64,000 bases of DNA from Ephydatia muelleri (GCA_013339895.1 JABACO010000010.1:5639585-5703584); one strand, 5' to 3'. Shown: positions 32,103 through 43,428, counted from the stretch's first letter. Notes: generated from the sequence alone by a model not told the origin. Numbers and translations: made by a program.

Positions 32103-32640
32103 ATGAGTTGTACTAATGGATGGTTACACTGCAACTGTTGGATGGCAATTTGCATTAATACGAATACCCCTCAGTTGTGGGACAGTTGTGCTGTCAAGAA
32201 AGAACGTATGGCACTTTTAAGGGACCAGCCACAACAGAAACTGTCTGTTGTTTCGCGGCACCTTGTGAAGGCCTGTGTTTCTCCAAGCAATTTGTTTTTC
32301 CAGAGAGGTTCAGCAGTTGATTGTACTCCGTGCCCTGAAGGCATCCTGGATTATTGCTGCTCAGGTGTCACTCAACCGATGACAGATGGCTGTTCATTTG
32401 TATATCACACAGATGTACCTGCTGCTTTGATCACTGTTTCCATTTGGAACACTGAACTGGCTACATCTAGGCACAGGCCCAGCCATCACAGCTGACATGC
32501 TCCCCACACAGTTGTACAAACTCAGTACATCAGTCAACTGGATCAACTTGGTTAATCGAGGTGGCCTCATGTGCATGAACAACCTAACCTACGAGTTGTT
32601 CCTTGCTATGGAATGTGGTTGCATAACCACATTGGTCATT
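32103..32640 (+). pseudogene. Decayed Cys-rich coding region, right copy
   Basis: Reads SCTNGWLHCNCWMAICINTN, then in pieces FFQRGSAVDCTPCPEG, DGCSFVYHTDVPAALITVSI, and in another frame WINLVNRGGLMCMNNLTYEL then FLAMECGCITTLVIK. The peptide order agrees with 12,641-13,110 on the minus strand. It is broken in several places. The family is uncertain; the tail is only faintly transposase-like. Confidence 0.4.
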
Positions 32641-33205
32641 AAAACATCGCCGTACACATGTAGTGCGAAATAAGCATTTCCGTGTTGCAGGTAAACCTAG
32701 TTTGCAAACAACTTACGCTAATATAACCAGGAAACAACTTTTTGAATGTGTTTTCACTACAAAAGTGTTAATGGTTCAGATAAACAGAGTGGCTTTAGTA
32801 TAGCACCTGTGGAGCAGTATTGCTCTGTTGCCCATGACAGAGTTAAAATAGTAGTGCCTGGATAGGAATCTACACTGTATTAATGCAGAAGTCAAAAGGG
32901 ACATGGACACAATCATTAGAATCCTTAGTGGTTGTGTTATCAATTGTGATTGAATGTGATAAACTGGAGGTTTATATTCCAAGGTCCAAGGGTTTGGACA
33001 ACTACATGCTATGTATACATGTACAGTACTGTAGAAGCCGTTGTGTCATCTGTGTTAGTTGTTTTTGATTAATGAGTTTCCAGTTTCCAATCCCTCTCTA
33101 TACTATCTTTGGTCTGATGCTTGTTCTTTGGTCATTGGACAAAGCCCTACATTACAACTTCTGGATAGGAATGCATAACAGAGGCCACCCTAATGAGGGG
33201 GCGGA
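32641..33205. other. No supported feature
   Basis: AT-rich DNA with short random frames. It has no left-arm partner that I can see, so it is part of the extra length of the right arm. Confidence 0.35.
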
Positions 33206-33212
33206 AAGTCAC

Positions 33213-33286
33213 ATTATTCATTCATTTTCACCATACATGGTGATAATTGAGTGATAGCTTTTCCATGTATGGTGAAAATGAATTAA
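33213..33286. repeat. Stem-loop with about 21-base arms
   Basis: ATTCATTTTCACCATACATGG at 33,218-33,238 is mirrored by CCATGTATGGTGAAAATGAAT at 33,264-33,284, with a 25-base loop. The perfect stem suggests recent origin or a tiny foldback element. It abuts the helicase-like fragment. Confidence 0.7.
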
Positions 33287-33289
33287 GGG

Positions 33290-33760
33290 TGTTCCTTACC
33301 TCTGGACTGATAATCTTGATACTGCCCTGTGCCACTCCCATTTTCTCCTGTGATAATGCTTACATCAGTATTACCTCTCCAATAGCTGCTGAAAGCCCTG
33401 AAGCCACCTGCAATGTTTTGCATGACTGGAATACCTTCTTCAGCACACATGAACATACCTGATGTTTCATGAGAGCCTTCAAGGGAGATATGATGATTGA
33501 CAATGGAGTCCTCTCGACCTCAAAGCCTTGGATATAACGACATCGAGTCCTCCAGAACCCGTTATTATAGAATGTCATTGTGTTGTGGCATTGGGGTAGT
33601 CGAACTAGCTTGTCGCAAACCTGTGGACAGTGGAATGGTGCAATTGGATATGAATTTAATTAGGACATGTAGAGGGTAATCTCAATGGAGTTGTACAAAT
33701 TCTTCCAGTTCATCCATGGCTTTGTGACAAGATACCTCACGTGTAGCGATGTAATAAATC
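33290..33760 (-). pseudogene. Helicase-like fragment (RecQ-type)
   Basis: The minus strand contains RTPLSIIISPLKALMKHQV, matching the SPL.ALM.DQV motif Ib-like region of RecQ helicases. Upstream is VCDKLVRLPQCHN and downstream MGVAQGSIKIISPEVRN. The Walker A region is not recognised and frames are broken. It may be a pseudogene or a scrap of a helicase-bearing element. Confidence 0.4.
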
Positions 33761-34860
33761 CATGCTCTGAATGCGGATATTGTTTTAGAGTCTTCAAGAA
33801 TGCAATTTATTATTCTTGTTTAATACATACTGGATACGACTAGCATAATTAATGTTGATGGTTCAATGACGTTTTGGGGTGGGGGTCTATGATAAGACAT
33901 CATATTAATAAGCAACAACCATCTTTGAGTACTTGCAATCCTTTTTAGCTATTTAGTTTTTTTTTTGGCAATATGGCTCATTATCAGAACCTGCATACAA
34001 ACATATATATTGGAATTAAAATAGTTCATCAGCACACACAGCGACTCGATACACAATACTCAAGGATGTCACTTACTAAAATATATTCATAGTAAAAATG
34101 ATGCAGTGACATCACTTTTTCATCCGAAATGGCGGAGGTTTCAGCCATTTGGGCTTTGTTAATGACAAAGTAGGGACTATCACCTCAGCAATACACTTCT
34201 GCAATATATCTAACATGTGACGACTCAGAAATGAATTATTTCATTGTAGTAAGAGCTCAATATGAATTGGCATCACTGAGCTAAAAACGCACCTCTTGAT
34301 CAGTAAAATTGTAACAATTTACCAGATGTAACAGATGCAGCCAAACTGATTAAAGAGTTAGTCTCGTACCCAGACCCTAAATGTGTTGTGGCCACGGATT
34401 GATTATATGCTCTGTAGAGTCTGGGAAAATGACTTGCAAAAGTAGCTTCCAACATTCCAGAATGCTTTATTTAACCACAGCAATGCAGCTATATCAACCA
34501 GTAGTTGGGATAGAAACATCACTTCAGATAACTTTCATGAACAATGTTTTTTAGAGCTGTAAGTTTTGCTACATGTATGGATCAATTTGGATCGGATACA
34601 TTGAAGGACTAGAGTGATTGGCAATTTACGCTAATTATCACTGGCAATCGGTGATGAAATCGTCCTAGTGCTAGCGTGGAAATCTTATACATGTACGCAT
34701 ACTGTATATTTAATTGATACACATCAAAATTATCCTTATTTCAGTTTTGACTCTTCGTATTACCAAGCTAAAGCATGCAATATGAAGTGTGCAACGGAAA
34801 TGTGTATCTTCACAAGAAAGTCATATATATAAGAACAGATAGAGAATATCAATATTAGGC
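33760..34860. other. Right-arm DNA with an extra 0.5-kb block
   Basis: 34,240-34,290 pairs with 12,545-12,600 and 34,780-34,930 with 12,440-12,540, which are adjacent in the left arm. About 490 bases between them (34,290-34,780) are therefore extra on the right. The extra block holds TCTCGTACCCAGACCCT (34,363) and a reversed GTCTGGGA (34,429), a motif also seen at 549. It is probably a short repeat element. The rest shows nothing. Confidence 0.4.
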
Positions 34861-37040
34861 ATACATTTAAAAGCACATGGTTAAGAGAGACTTATTTCCT
34901 GAGGACTTGAGATTTTTGTGTGATCATCTGGGCATTCCTGTCATACTACTCCATCCAAGAATACCACATCAAGCAAAGCATGGACTTCACAAGCATTCAT
35001 TGTGAAGAGTTGGTAGTTCCAGTTGTACAACAGTTGTGTTCGTCAAGATTTATGAGAAATGTTGTTGCATGCTCCCAGAAAATCCACACCCTTCCACATG
35101 CTGTGAGGTACAATCTCACTACCTGTGTGCTCTCTACGGATCCCATCATTGCTGCCAACCCTCAAACTATCACAATCCAGCAAAGACATGCAGAAAGAAG
35201 GCCATTAACAATTTTGAAACACTTATGTTTTCCTGTCATATGTATTCAGAAGTAAAAACCTTGATTTTCTATTGGGTAGCACCAGGTCAAATCAGAGTGC
35301 ATGAAACGCTTAGTGCATCAGATTTGAACCAAACGTTCTATATTTATTATTGTGTATCTTTTATATGTTTCGTTTTAATAACTGGTTAAGTTTTGTTTTT
35401 TTGACCTTAGTACTTTGTTGGTGTATTACCTATGCCCTCATTGCACCAAACAATAGCTACATTTAATGCAAAGTCAATTCAGTGGCAAAAACGTACCAGA
35501 GTCCAAAGTGTTAAATATCATATATGTTAGTATTAAAAAAAAGTAATAATAATTTTTTTTTAAACTTTTTGCGCATGCATATTACATTTCCACAAAATGA
35601 GCCTGGGCTTGGTCACAGCAGGGCACAGAACCTTTGAGTAGCCATTTATCCTACTGGGTGATTTGTTTATGCTGTGAGGTTCAAAACAAACCCTTATGCT
35701 AATCAAGATGGTTTCAAGACGGAGGTTTGTGTCTCAATTAAGAAACCATTGATTAAAATAATAGTTTTTTTAAGCTTCCATAGTAAAAACAATCTTTTCA
35801 ATTGAAGAAATGCATTTATAGTTCATTCTTAGTAATATTAGAAAGTACCTAATACTTCTAAATATTGGATAGTTGCAATATTTAACCATGCCACTCCGGT
35901 TCCCAGCCCTCTATCGTGTTCAAAATGCAGTTTCTAGTCTTCAAAGGTTTTAGCAGTTCACAGTTTGTATGATGTGATTTCACATTGTAATTAAAATGTT
36001 CCATTTAATAACTTTTTTACGGGCAACAGCGCAATATTGCATCACAGCTGCTATACTAATGCCACTTTGTTTATCTAAACTGTGAATTGTTTTGTAGTCA
36101 ACAATACATTGCTCAGGAAAAGTGTTTTACATGTTAAATTCGCGGAAGTTGTTTATAACTGACATTTTCCTGCAACGCGGAAAAGCTGGCTTCACCTGTG
36201 TTATTAGAGCTAACTGTCAATAAGTTAACCATAGCTCTTGCTTATGGAGTGGTTAGGCATTCAATTTGATGCCTACATGTATGTGTATTACCCTGATGTG
36301 ATCAGCCTTAACCTCAATCGCCTATCCATTGTTGTCGATAATTCTTTGCCAGTTAAGAAAGTGCACACCTTTGCGCACACAGTAACTGATTAATTACTTG
36401 CAACAGTCCTGTAACGCTAGTGTTTATTACTGAGGATTTGTTGCCACTACGCAAGAGATGTTTTATTTTGTCTGGTTACTGCCATCTGTAATGTTAGAGC
36501 AACTAGTACTGACAACAGGCCGCATAAAAGAGCACACAAGTGGAAAGAAGCAAGTAAGCAATTTATTGTAAACTTCTTTGCAAAACTTCACCAATCAGAT
36601 GAGGTGCTCTCAACAAAGTCTCAAAGTTTGGGAATGATGTAGTGTAATTTGCAGTCCAACCACTTCTCTCTGTGTTCATGCAAGACTTCTCCTTGTGTGT
36701 TGTCATTATCTTACATGTACAGTGTATGCATCATAAAAAATACAAAGACTTCATCTGCTACATATACATGTGCAAGTATTTGTGTAGATTTGTTATGCCA
36801 GTACTGTTTAGTACATGTCATGTGTGTAGATCTGAACCCTTATAACTTATCTCGTGTCAAGAGAAAGTAACTAATGCTATCATTGGGGACCCTAACATGT
36901 ACAAGCACTTGCATTTATATGAGCACTGATGCTTTACAGTATGTTTACGTAAGTAATACATAAGTGTATTGTATTACATTTGCAATTGTACTATTATTGT
37001 CATTCTGAGTAAATATTAAATGGACATGTTGATTTCTCTC
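34860..37040. repeat. Right arm, non-coding part paired with 11.2-12.6 kb
   Basis: It pairs in reverse with the left arm: AAAATGAGCCTGGGCTTGG (35,596) against 12,150, TCTCAAAGTTTGGGAATGAT (36,620) against 11,570, and 36,810-37,010 against 11,200-11,450. The frame at 34,920-35,390 has no left counterpart and no recognised domain; I do not call a gene. Confidence 0.6.
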
Positions 37041-37046
37041 ATACAG

Positions 37047-37124
37047 GAACAGAGGTCTTGCCTATGGGTACCGTGACTAAGGCATTTAGTGGACCTGATC
37101 TCATGAGGGAAGAGTGTGAGACAG
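37047..37124 (+). CDS. Right cassette exon H0
   Basis: A 78-bp exon from CATACAG to GTAATG. In phase 1 it reads TEVLPMGTVTKAFSGPDLMR then EECET, 12 bases shorter than the left copy. It ends ACA G, so it joins exon A1 at 37,428 in frame. Confidence 0.5.
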
Positions 37125-37427
37125 GTAATGAATGAGTGCACAGTTGGTACTGTTTTTACAAGCCACAATTGAAGGTTATAGAATAATCTTAACATTGCAA
37201 TGGATTATTCAGTCAGTACTTTAAGGCAGAAAATGAATAGTCATGTCTACATGGACATGTGTGTATGACATGTAATGTGTACAGATTTGCAGTGTACATG
37301 TGTATATAGGTTTGCCATCAACCCTTCACCCTCAAATATCTTGCAATGTACATGTGTGTGTGCATGAGCTTACAAGTCTATATTTATTCAATTATTTTTC
37401 CCCATTGTTGGACACACCTACACACAG

Positions 37428-37497
37428 AGACCAGGATGTCCCCACTTGGACTCAGCAAGTCACTACTTGCACTCTTGTGTGAATATTTGCACACAAG
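37428..37497 (+). CDS. Right cassette exon A1
   Basis: A 70-bp phase 1-2 exon reading TRMSPLGLSKSLLALLCEYL then HT, with acceptor CACACAG and donor GTAAGA. Very short exons of this type recur at 39,110 and in the left arm. The phases allow A1 to join H1 at 38,657 without a frame change. Confidence 0.6.
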
Positions 37498-37524
37498 GTA
37501 AGACTTCAAAACAGATGTGCACAT

Positions 37525-37730
37525 GTGTCAACAATTCAAACGTATACTGGAGGTGTGGTTGGTGTAAACAAAGACAGGCTAGGGGAAGGAGGTGTGACAG
37601 CAATGAGACTGGTGGAAGGGGGCGTGGCTGCACTTGGCTATGGCCGGCTGGTAGAAGGACCAGATGGTGTTACACTAATATTCAGTTCCTGCACCAATTC
37701 AGCTGAGCATCAGACAGTACACCATTGCGT
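37525..37730 (+). CDS. Candidate Gly/Val-rich exon
   Basis: Reads TIQTYTGGVVGVNKDRLGEG then MRLVEGGVAALGYGRLVEGP and DGVTLIFSSCTNSAEHQ. The composition looks coding, unlike the rest of the same 283-codon frame, whose later part is antisense to the minus-strand exon at 37,770-37,990. Splice sites are not clear. The left arm keeps only the first 19 codons or so. Confidence 0.35.
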
Positions 37731-37769
37731 TCATACACAATTTAAAAAAAAAAGGATCATTACAATCTT

Positions 37770-37990
37770 CTATGTGTTTTTGTCTTCTGGTGTTTGGAGT
37801 TCCAGCTCGTGGAAGCCAGCACTGACAGCCTTGCCTACTTCGGATCGATGGATTTCTTTCCCTGTTTGCTGTTTGAACCATGCAGCCACTATTTCTTCTG
37901 AATGGTCCATTTGCACTTTCCTTTTAGCAATTAGGGGCTTTTCTTCACTCGTTAGTGAAATCCTTGTGACATTCCGTGACATGGCTATTG
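37770..37990 (-). CDS. Terminal exon on the opposite strand
   Basis: From a TGTGTAG acceptor it reads IAMSRNVTRISLTSEEKPLI, KRKVQMDHSEEIVAAWFKQQ, TGKEIHRSEVGKAVSAGFHE, then LELQTPEDKNT and TAG. The charged, helical composition looks like real protein. It runs against the surrounding cassette exons. The left counterpart (about 10,540-10,620, plus strand) is cut after LIAK. It may belong with the minus-strand exon at 39,392-39,635. Confidence 0.5.
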
Positions 37991-37999
37991 CTACACACA

Positions 38000-38650
38000 C
38001 ATGCAGTTGTGCACGCTACAGTTGGGCTATAAGCATACACTTTTATTCATTGCATGTAGCTACGCACGATGCACTACAGCTGGTTCATTGTGCACTCGTT
38101 GCATGTATGAATAAGGCTTTGTGCAGACTTTTGTTCAGGCATTTGAGCTGTTCAAACTTTGTCTACTTGGGTGAACACACCAGCAGACGATCAAGATTGG
38201 CATTTGTGGTGGCTTGTAGCTTTGGTAAAATTAATACGCATGCATCTTACATATTTATTAGAATATTGATATTTCAAAACCTTGCGCTTATATCGCGCCT
38301 ATCTCGTAGTCTATGTATGTCAAGGGAAGGCTATATAGTTATGTGCATAAATGTTCACAGAACACAGTGTGGTTAGCTTATACATGGATTGCAGTTTGCT
38401 TAGAACTGCATAACACATAATCAAACACAGTAGGAACACATACATAAACCTTCAATTACACGTATCTACAGTTTAATTAAAAGTTCACTGTCTTGTCATG
38501 ATCAGTGAAGCATTCTGGTTAGGGCCTCTTGTTGCGTGTGTGCAATGTAACATCGCATCACTATAGCACTCCCTGATGTCATCATTTTTATTTATTGACT
38601 TGACATTGTGTTTGAATTTGTATTCTAGCGGCAAGTGGTATTCTTTTCAC
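38000..38650. other. Non-coding DNA between exons
   Basis: It pairs partly in reverse with 9,780-10,540 (the TACAGTTGGGCTATAAGCATA words and AAACTTTGTCTACTTGGGTG). No exon is supported. Confidence 0.45.
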
Positions 38651-38656
38651 ACACAG

Positions 38657-38787
38657 GAACAAAGAATTACTGTTGGATATTCTGGATAGCAGCACCAAGG
38701 AGCATGAAAAGAAGGGTGTGCTAGAGAAAGCCAAAACAGAGTCCTTAACTGATGTCATTATGGAACAGATGGAAGGTCTATTGACAG
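38657..38787 (+). CDS. Right cassette helix exon H1
   Basis: A 131-bp phase 2-1 exon: NKELLLDILDSSTKEHEKKG then VLEKAKTESLTDVIMEQMEG and LLT, between CACACAG and GTAAATG. It is an amphipathic, probably coiled helix. The left partner has five fewer codons, still in frame. Confidence 0.65.
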
Positions 38788-39109
38788 GTAAATGACGATC
38801 GGATAGTGAAGAACATTTATCAGTCTACAGTGGGCTTCAGTTTCGGCTATGGTGACTAAAATTGATTATTTTAAGTTTCAAGTGCTGAATATAATTGTGA
38901 GGCAGCTACATGTTGATTTTTAGGCTTACATGAATGTGCACAAATTGACTATCTTTTATCTTTTATCCTTACATCGTATGAAACAGAATTAATTGACTTC
39001 TAAATCATGTTCAACCACGTCAGTGTTGTGGCTTCTCTACACAGCGGCGCAATTTTATTTTCTATTTAGCCATTATTGACTGTTTTATTGTTGCATTCAG
39101 TACACACAG

Positions 39110-39185
39110 CGACCAGTAAGTCTTCACATGGACTCAGTAAGGAGCAACTTCTACTGTTCCGGTACCTGACACTTCATAGTACAAG
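39110..39185 (+). CDS. Right cassette exon A2
   Basis: A 76-bp phase 1-2 exon, TSKSSHGLSKEQLLLFRYLT then LHST, between CACACAG and GTAAGA. It follows H1 in phase and would feed H2 at 42,733 in phase 2. The intron to H2 contains the LINE-like element and a gene segment on the other strand. Confidence 0.65.
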
Positions 39186-39391
39186 GTAAGACTTTGCAAC
39201 TGGTGTACTGCATGTGACTACACTGTATGTCAATGTACGGAGTTGTGTACACACATGTACCCACATGTGCCCAGATGAGCATTTTTCCAATGTATACTGT
39301 ATGTAGCTGTGAATGTGCTTGCATGTGTTGCACATTGGGGTAAGAAGTATGGGTGTGAGAATAGACACATAATTAACACACATGTCCCTAC

Positions 39392-39635
39392 CTGTGGTTC
39401 CATTGTAAGGAATTCACTGGCTGCATCAAAACAATCCTCTGCACTAATAGGCATTTGTGCTTCTACACTCACTTCATCAGGGGGTTGGGCTTCATTAGAT
39501 GAGGGTGGAGCTTTGTCAATGGGATCACTCATGGTGGAGTTATTACGATCCTCTTCAGGCCTGCTCACATTTACATTGATTGTCGCAGCAGACGATGTTC
39601 TCACATCCCTAGGGTGTCTGGCAAGAAGCAAGTCT
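39392..39635 (-). CDS. Acidic Pro/Ser-rich exon on the opposite strand
   Basis: A 244-bp open exon between TATTTCAG and GTAGGG: LLLARHPRDVRTSSAATINV, EEDRNNSTMSDPIDKAPPSS, PPDEVSVEAQMPISAEDCFD, then EFLTMEPQ. It runs antisense within the A2-H2 intron. The broken left copy is at 8,758-8,995. No domain is recognised; low hydrophobicity suggests a disordered acidic region. Confidence 0.6.
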
Positions 39636-40283
39636 CTGAAATAGTCTTCGTATCACAGTTGAGTACATTTTATGTCCAGAACAATCACTGGATGCATGTA
39701 TACCTGGCAACTTGTAAGCTTTATACGATAGAAAGGGCACAACACACGTTTGGAAGTCAAGTGCAATGATGAAAACTTCTTCATCAGCGTGCTTGTCCGA
39801 ACGAGCCTCTGTAGGAACCTCCGAATGTTCTCGTCCTACTATGACAGCTTAGTGGATTGTAGCAATGAAGGAAAAATTTAGACGTCATTTCGCATACTAT
39901 TCAGATTCAGAATATGAAGAAATGTACGCAAGACAGTCGAATAGTTACAGTACTTTATAATTGGAAAAAACAAAACCAGTGCAAGCCTGCCATTGTGTGC
40001 ATGCATATAATTGCAGGCTTTCTGTCAAGCTGCCCTTTTGTTGTTAGAGGACCACATCTAGGTATATTCATTACTCGAGGCCAATGCTGTGTTTTGTTAT
40101 TGCCTTAGCACTGACAAGACAAGAACATACATGTAAGAACTATTAGGCACAATAACATGCCTTCTAATCAAAAAGCAGAGAGCCCACAGTTGCTCTTCGA
40201 TTCTAGCACGTAAGATAAATGGCACTGTTTATAATTGTGGTAACACCACATATGACTTTGTAATTTAATATTTTACATACTTA

Positions 40284-42548
40284 CATACAAGTGCACTACC
40301 ATGTCCACCTATTTGTTCCCAGTCAACCAAACCTCTCCTGCCTCCTAACTTCAACATTATGGCAGTCCTTAACTCATTCCCTAAGGATACAGCATGTGGT
40401 CCGTCTGGCTTGCGCATTCAGCATTTAATAGATGCTGCTGAGGTTCCCCTACAACTCCCAATCACTTCTTCTATTATAGAGATTGTCAACTTGCTTGCTT
40501 CAGGCCAGGTACCATCTCAGGTGGCAAAATACTTAGCAGGTGGCAGCCTCATTGCCCTTGAGAAACACAAACCAGACTGTCCACCTGATGTCCGGCCTAT
40601 TGCTATAGGAGAATGCTTGAGAAGATTTGTATTGTCAGTAAGCAGAAAGCCGCAGACTTCTTCTTTCCTCACCAAATGGGTGTGGCCTGCCCCTCTGGTT
40701 CTGAAAAGATAATTCATGGTCTACGTTGTTGTGTTGATGAACATTGGTTTTGTACTGACTTCACAGTTCTCAAAATAGACTTGCGCAATGCCTTTAACTT
40801 GGTTTCTCGGCAAGCTGTCCTGGATGAATGCCTCCACCATTTTCCAGAGCTCTTTCCTTGGACGCTTTGGTGTTACGGTCAGCATCCTTCACTACTACAC
40901 TCCCTGGGCACTATTAGCTCTGAGTCTGGGGTACAGCAAGGTGATCCCATGGGGTCTCTACTCTTCTGCTTGGTCTTACAAAAGTTAGTCTCTGCCATTG
41001 CTGAAGACAAGGATTGTTCTTCTCTTTTGTTTCACAAGTGGTACATCGATGATGGCGTTATTGCTGGACCCAAACAAGCAGTTGCACATGCTCTTTCCAT
41101 CATACAGGATCTGGGTCCCCCACTAGGCCTTCACATCAACATTGCCAAATGCGAATTGTACAGTCCGTGTGACCTAAGCCTTTTTCCATCAGACATGAAG
41201 AGGTTTACATCACCTCACTTTGAAATACTTGGAGCCCCCATTGGTGACATTATTTTCTGTGGCAGGTTTGTTGCCCAGGAGCGTGCAGAGGCCCGGCACC
41301 TACTGACGCAATTGGAGGAGGTTGGCTCTGTTGATCCCCAGGTGGCACTGCTCCTTTTGAGGTTATGCGGTAGTTTCTGTCGTCTGGTGCACGTGAAGCA
41401 TTAGCAAATAGCTTGGTAAATTGCTGGTCCTCCAACTTAGCAGATAACAGTTTTTGAGTTAGGTTAGAAGTAGTGATGGATGTAATGGTGAGCTCATTCG
41501 TAGTAGGTACAGATGCATTGAACAGGTCAATAGCATGCAGAAGATGTTTGCTTTGTGGAGAGCTACAGTCAGATGCAACTGCGGAAGCTATGTAAGCAGC
41601 AGGTGAATGAAGGGAAAGGCGACGAAGCCCAAGGCCTCCACGACTTAAGCTAAGTTGGGCTTGCTGCCAGGCTGCATCAGATGTGTCGACCATGGTGCAC
41701 TCGGCAAAACAGTGGCGTACATCATTATCAAAGAGTGCAAGACCATCAACGATCAATGAGGGTGGAGTTGGCCGGATAGGGCTCGTTTACTTTCAATTTC
41801 CTCACCTCACTCATCAGCTTGGCTTTCTGTCACACCCTCTCCAAGGCTCAACCTTCATCTTGATCCCTCTGAGTTTCAAGTTGCCATTAAATGGTGGTTA
41901 GGCCTTCCTGTCAGTCAAGGTCAGCTTTGTCCCCAATGCATGTCCCATTCTTTGGATCAATTTGGTCACCATGCTCTGTCATGTAAAAATGGCCCTGATG
42001 TGGTTTCCCGCCACAACAGAGTACGAGACACCCTTTTTGAGTTCTGCCAACGTGCATGCTTGGGTGCACAGCTTGAAGCTGGAAGCAGTCTGGGTCATGA
42101 AGCACGACAAACGTGTCCTGCCGATGTCCTCATCCCTAATTGGGAGTTGGGCAAGCCTGCTGCAATTGATCTTTGTGTCACATCCCCGCTTAATTCAAAT
42201 ACCCTACAAGTAGCGTGTGTGACACCAAATTCAGCAGCAATGCAGGCAGAACAGAGGAAGCACCACAGTAACGATGCAAAATGTGAAGAGCTAGGGTGGG
42301 TGTGCATCCCTTTGGTTGTAGAGTCCTATGGAAGTTGGGGACCAGAAGCTCAACGTTGTCTCTCCAGACTTGCAGGAAGATTAGCCACCCAACTGGGGCA
42401 GCCCAAGTCCTTAACAACTAATCTGATTTATGGCAGATTAAACTTGACCCTGATCAGAGCCAATTCCAGGGCCATTCTATCTAGACTATATGTTTGATAG
42501 TGTGTAATGTGTTTATAATATATGCAAAAATGAATACAGTTTTCATAC
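40284..42548 (+). mobile_element. LINE-like element with RT and nuclease-like C-terminus
   Basis: It lies between two CATAC words (40,284-40,288 and 42,544-42,548); the left arm at about 7,890 has a single CATAC with the flanks joined, so this is an insertion with a 5-base target duplication. RT signatures: GPSGLRIQHL, VRPIAIGE, KIDLRNAFNLVSR, GVQQGDPMGSLLF and YIDDG. The C-terminal part has a Cys/His cluster (CPQCMSHSLDQFGHHALSCK) and PADVLIPNWELGKPAAIDL with KHHSNDAKCEELGW, which looks like a PD-(D/E)XK nuclease fold. Those features suit a restriction-like-endonuclease non-LTR element. It is 5'-truncated, has a frame shift near 40,620 and an internal inversion. The exact clade is unclear. 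Confidence 0.75.
41396..41774 (-). pseudogene. Inverted internal segment of the LINE-like element
   Basis: Within a plus-strand element this piece reads only on the minus strand: PPSLIVDGLALFDNDVRHCF, WQQAQLSLSRGGLGLRRLSL, SPAAYIASAVASDCSS, ending TKLFANA. The flanking plus-strand text ends CGSFCRLVHV and resumes ARLLSISSPHSSAWLSV. The content is the region expected between RT and the zinc-finger part. The inversion is about 380 bases and probably arose during or after insertion (twin-priming-like or later). Confidence 0.75.
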
Positions 42549-42732
42549 AGGTAATAAACTCAACTCATAAACCTCAAAATAAGACATTAGTAAATGCCGT
42601 CCTTGGGGACCAAAGATGTATGTGCACTTGCATTTATTCACCAACGCTTGGCTGTTGTATATACAATAGTGTATTGTATAACATTTGCAATCTGTTGTTC
42701 ATTACATGGAGATGTTTATTACTGTCATGCAG

Positions 42733-42889
42733 GGCCATGAGACTAGCACTCCAGCCTAAGGGTATCAGGACAGAGGCATTAGCAAGAACTGATGAAATGG
42801 AGTCTTTAATTGCCTTGATGTTGGAAGATATTGGAGGTGTAATGACAGGGAAGGGAAAAATCAACGAGAAACTACTAAAGGCTAGTTAT
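42733..42889 (+). CDS. Right helix exon H2 (EALARTDEM)
   Basis: Opens in phase 2 at CATGCAG and reads AMRLALQPKGIRTEALARTD then EMESLIALMLEDIGGVMTGK and INEKLLKASY, TAG. Either it ends the cassette gene, or splicing at GGT|GTAATG in phase 0 links it to the phase-0 exons from 43,169. The same ambiguity exists in the left arm, so it is old. Confidence 0.6.
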
Positions 42890-43168
42890 TAGCATTCAAT
42901 GTTTAATGTAAACACTATTGGTGGCATTGCAAATGATGCTAAAGTGTATGTGGACATGTACACTTTACACAGATGCCTATATCTGTGTAACTTAATACAT
43001 GTAGGCGCTCACTGTACAATGGATTTACATGTACTGAACATGCATGTCCGTGGAGGTCCCTTTGTAATGCGCAGTGAGAGTCTGTTTGCATAAAGCAAAG
43101 TTTATTCCATCTTTGGGTTAATTGTTTCACCTTTCCAGTTAGTGAATGCATTTTCATGTGCCCTTTAG

Positions 43169-43360
43169 GATTCAAGAAAAACAGTACAGAAGATAATGTC
43201 ACCAAACAAGCATATTGGAGACTTCAATACTCACGTTGAAGAGAAAGTACATGTATTCTCAAAGACATGCAAAGACATTGCAGATAGATCTGATACACCA
43301 GATAAATACAATTTGTTGAAGACTGAAAATGGCAACAATGAGGTGCAACAACATACACAG
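43169..43360 (+). CDS. Charged exon DSRKTVQK
   Basis: A 192-bp phase 0-0 exon between CCCTTTAG and GTATGA: DSRKTVQKIMSPNKHIGDF, HVEEKVHVFSKTCKDIADRS, then KYNLLKTENGNNEVQQHTQ. It has partners at 7,048-7,215 and partly at 4,860-4,950 and 51,889-51,940. Soluble, charged, unrecognised. Confidence 0.65.
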
Positions 43361-43428
43361 GTATGACTACATACACTTCACATGTACATGGTTCCAATTA
43401 CTGCTCTCCTCCTATTTTTACACATCAG

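Noticed and set aside
37730-38376. The later part of a 283-codon plus-strand frame.
   Set aside because: It is antisense to the better-looking minus-strand terminal exon and then runs through DNA that is non-coding in the left arm.
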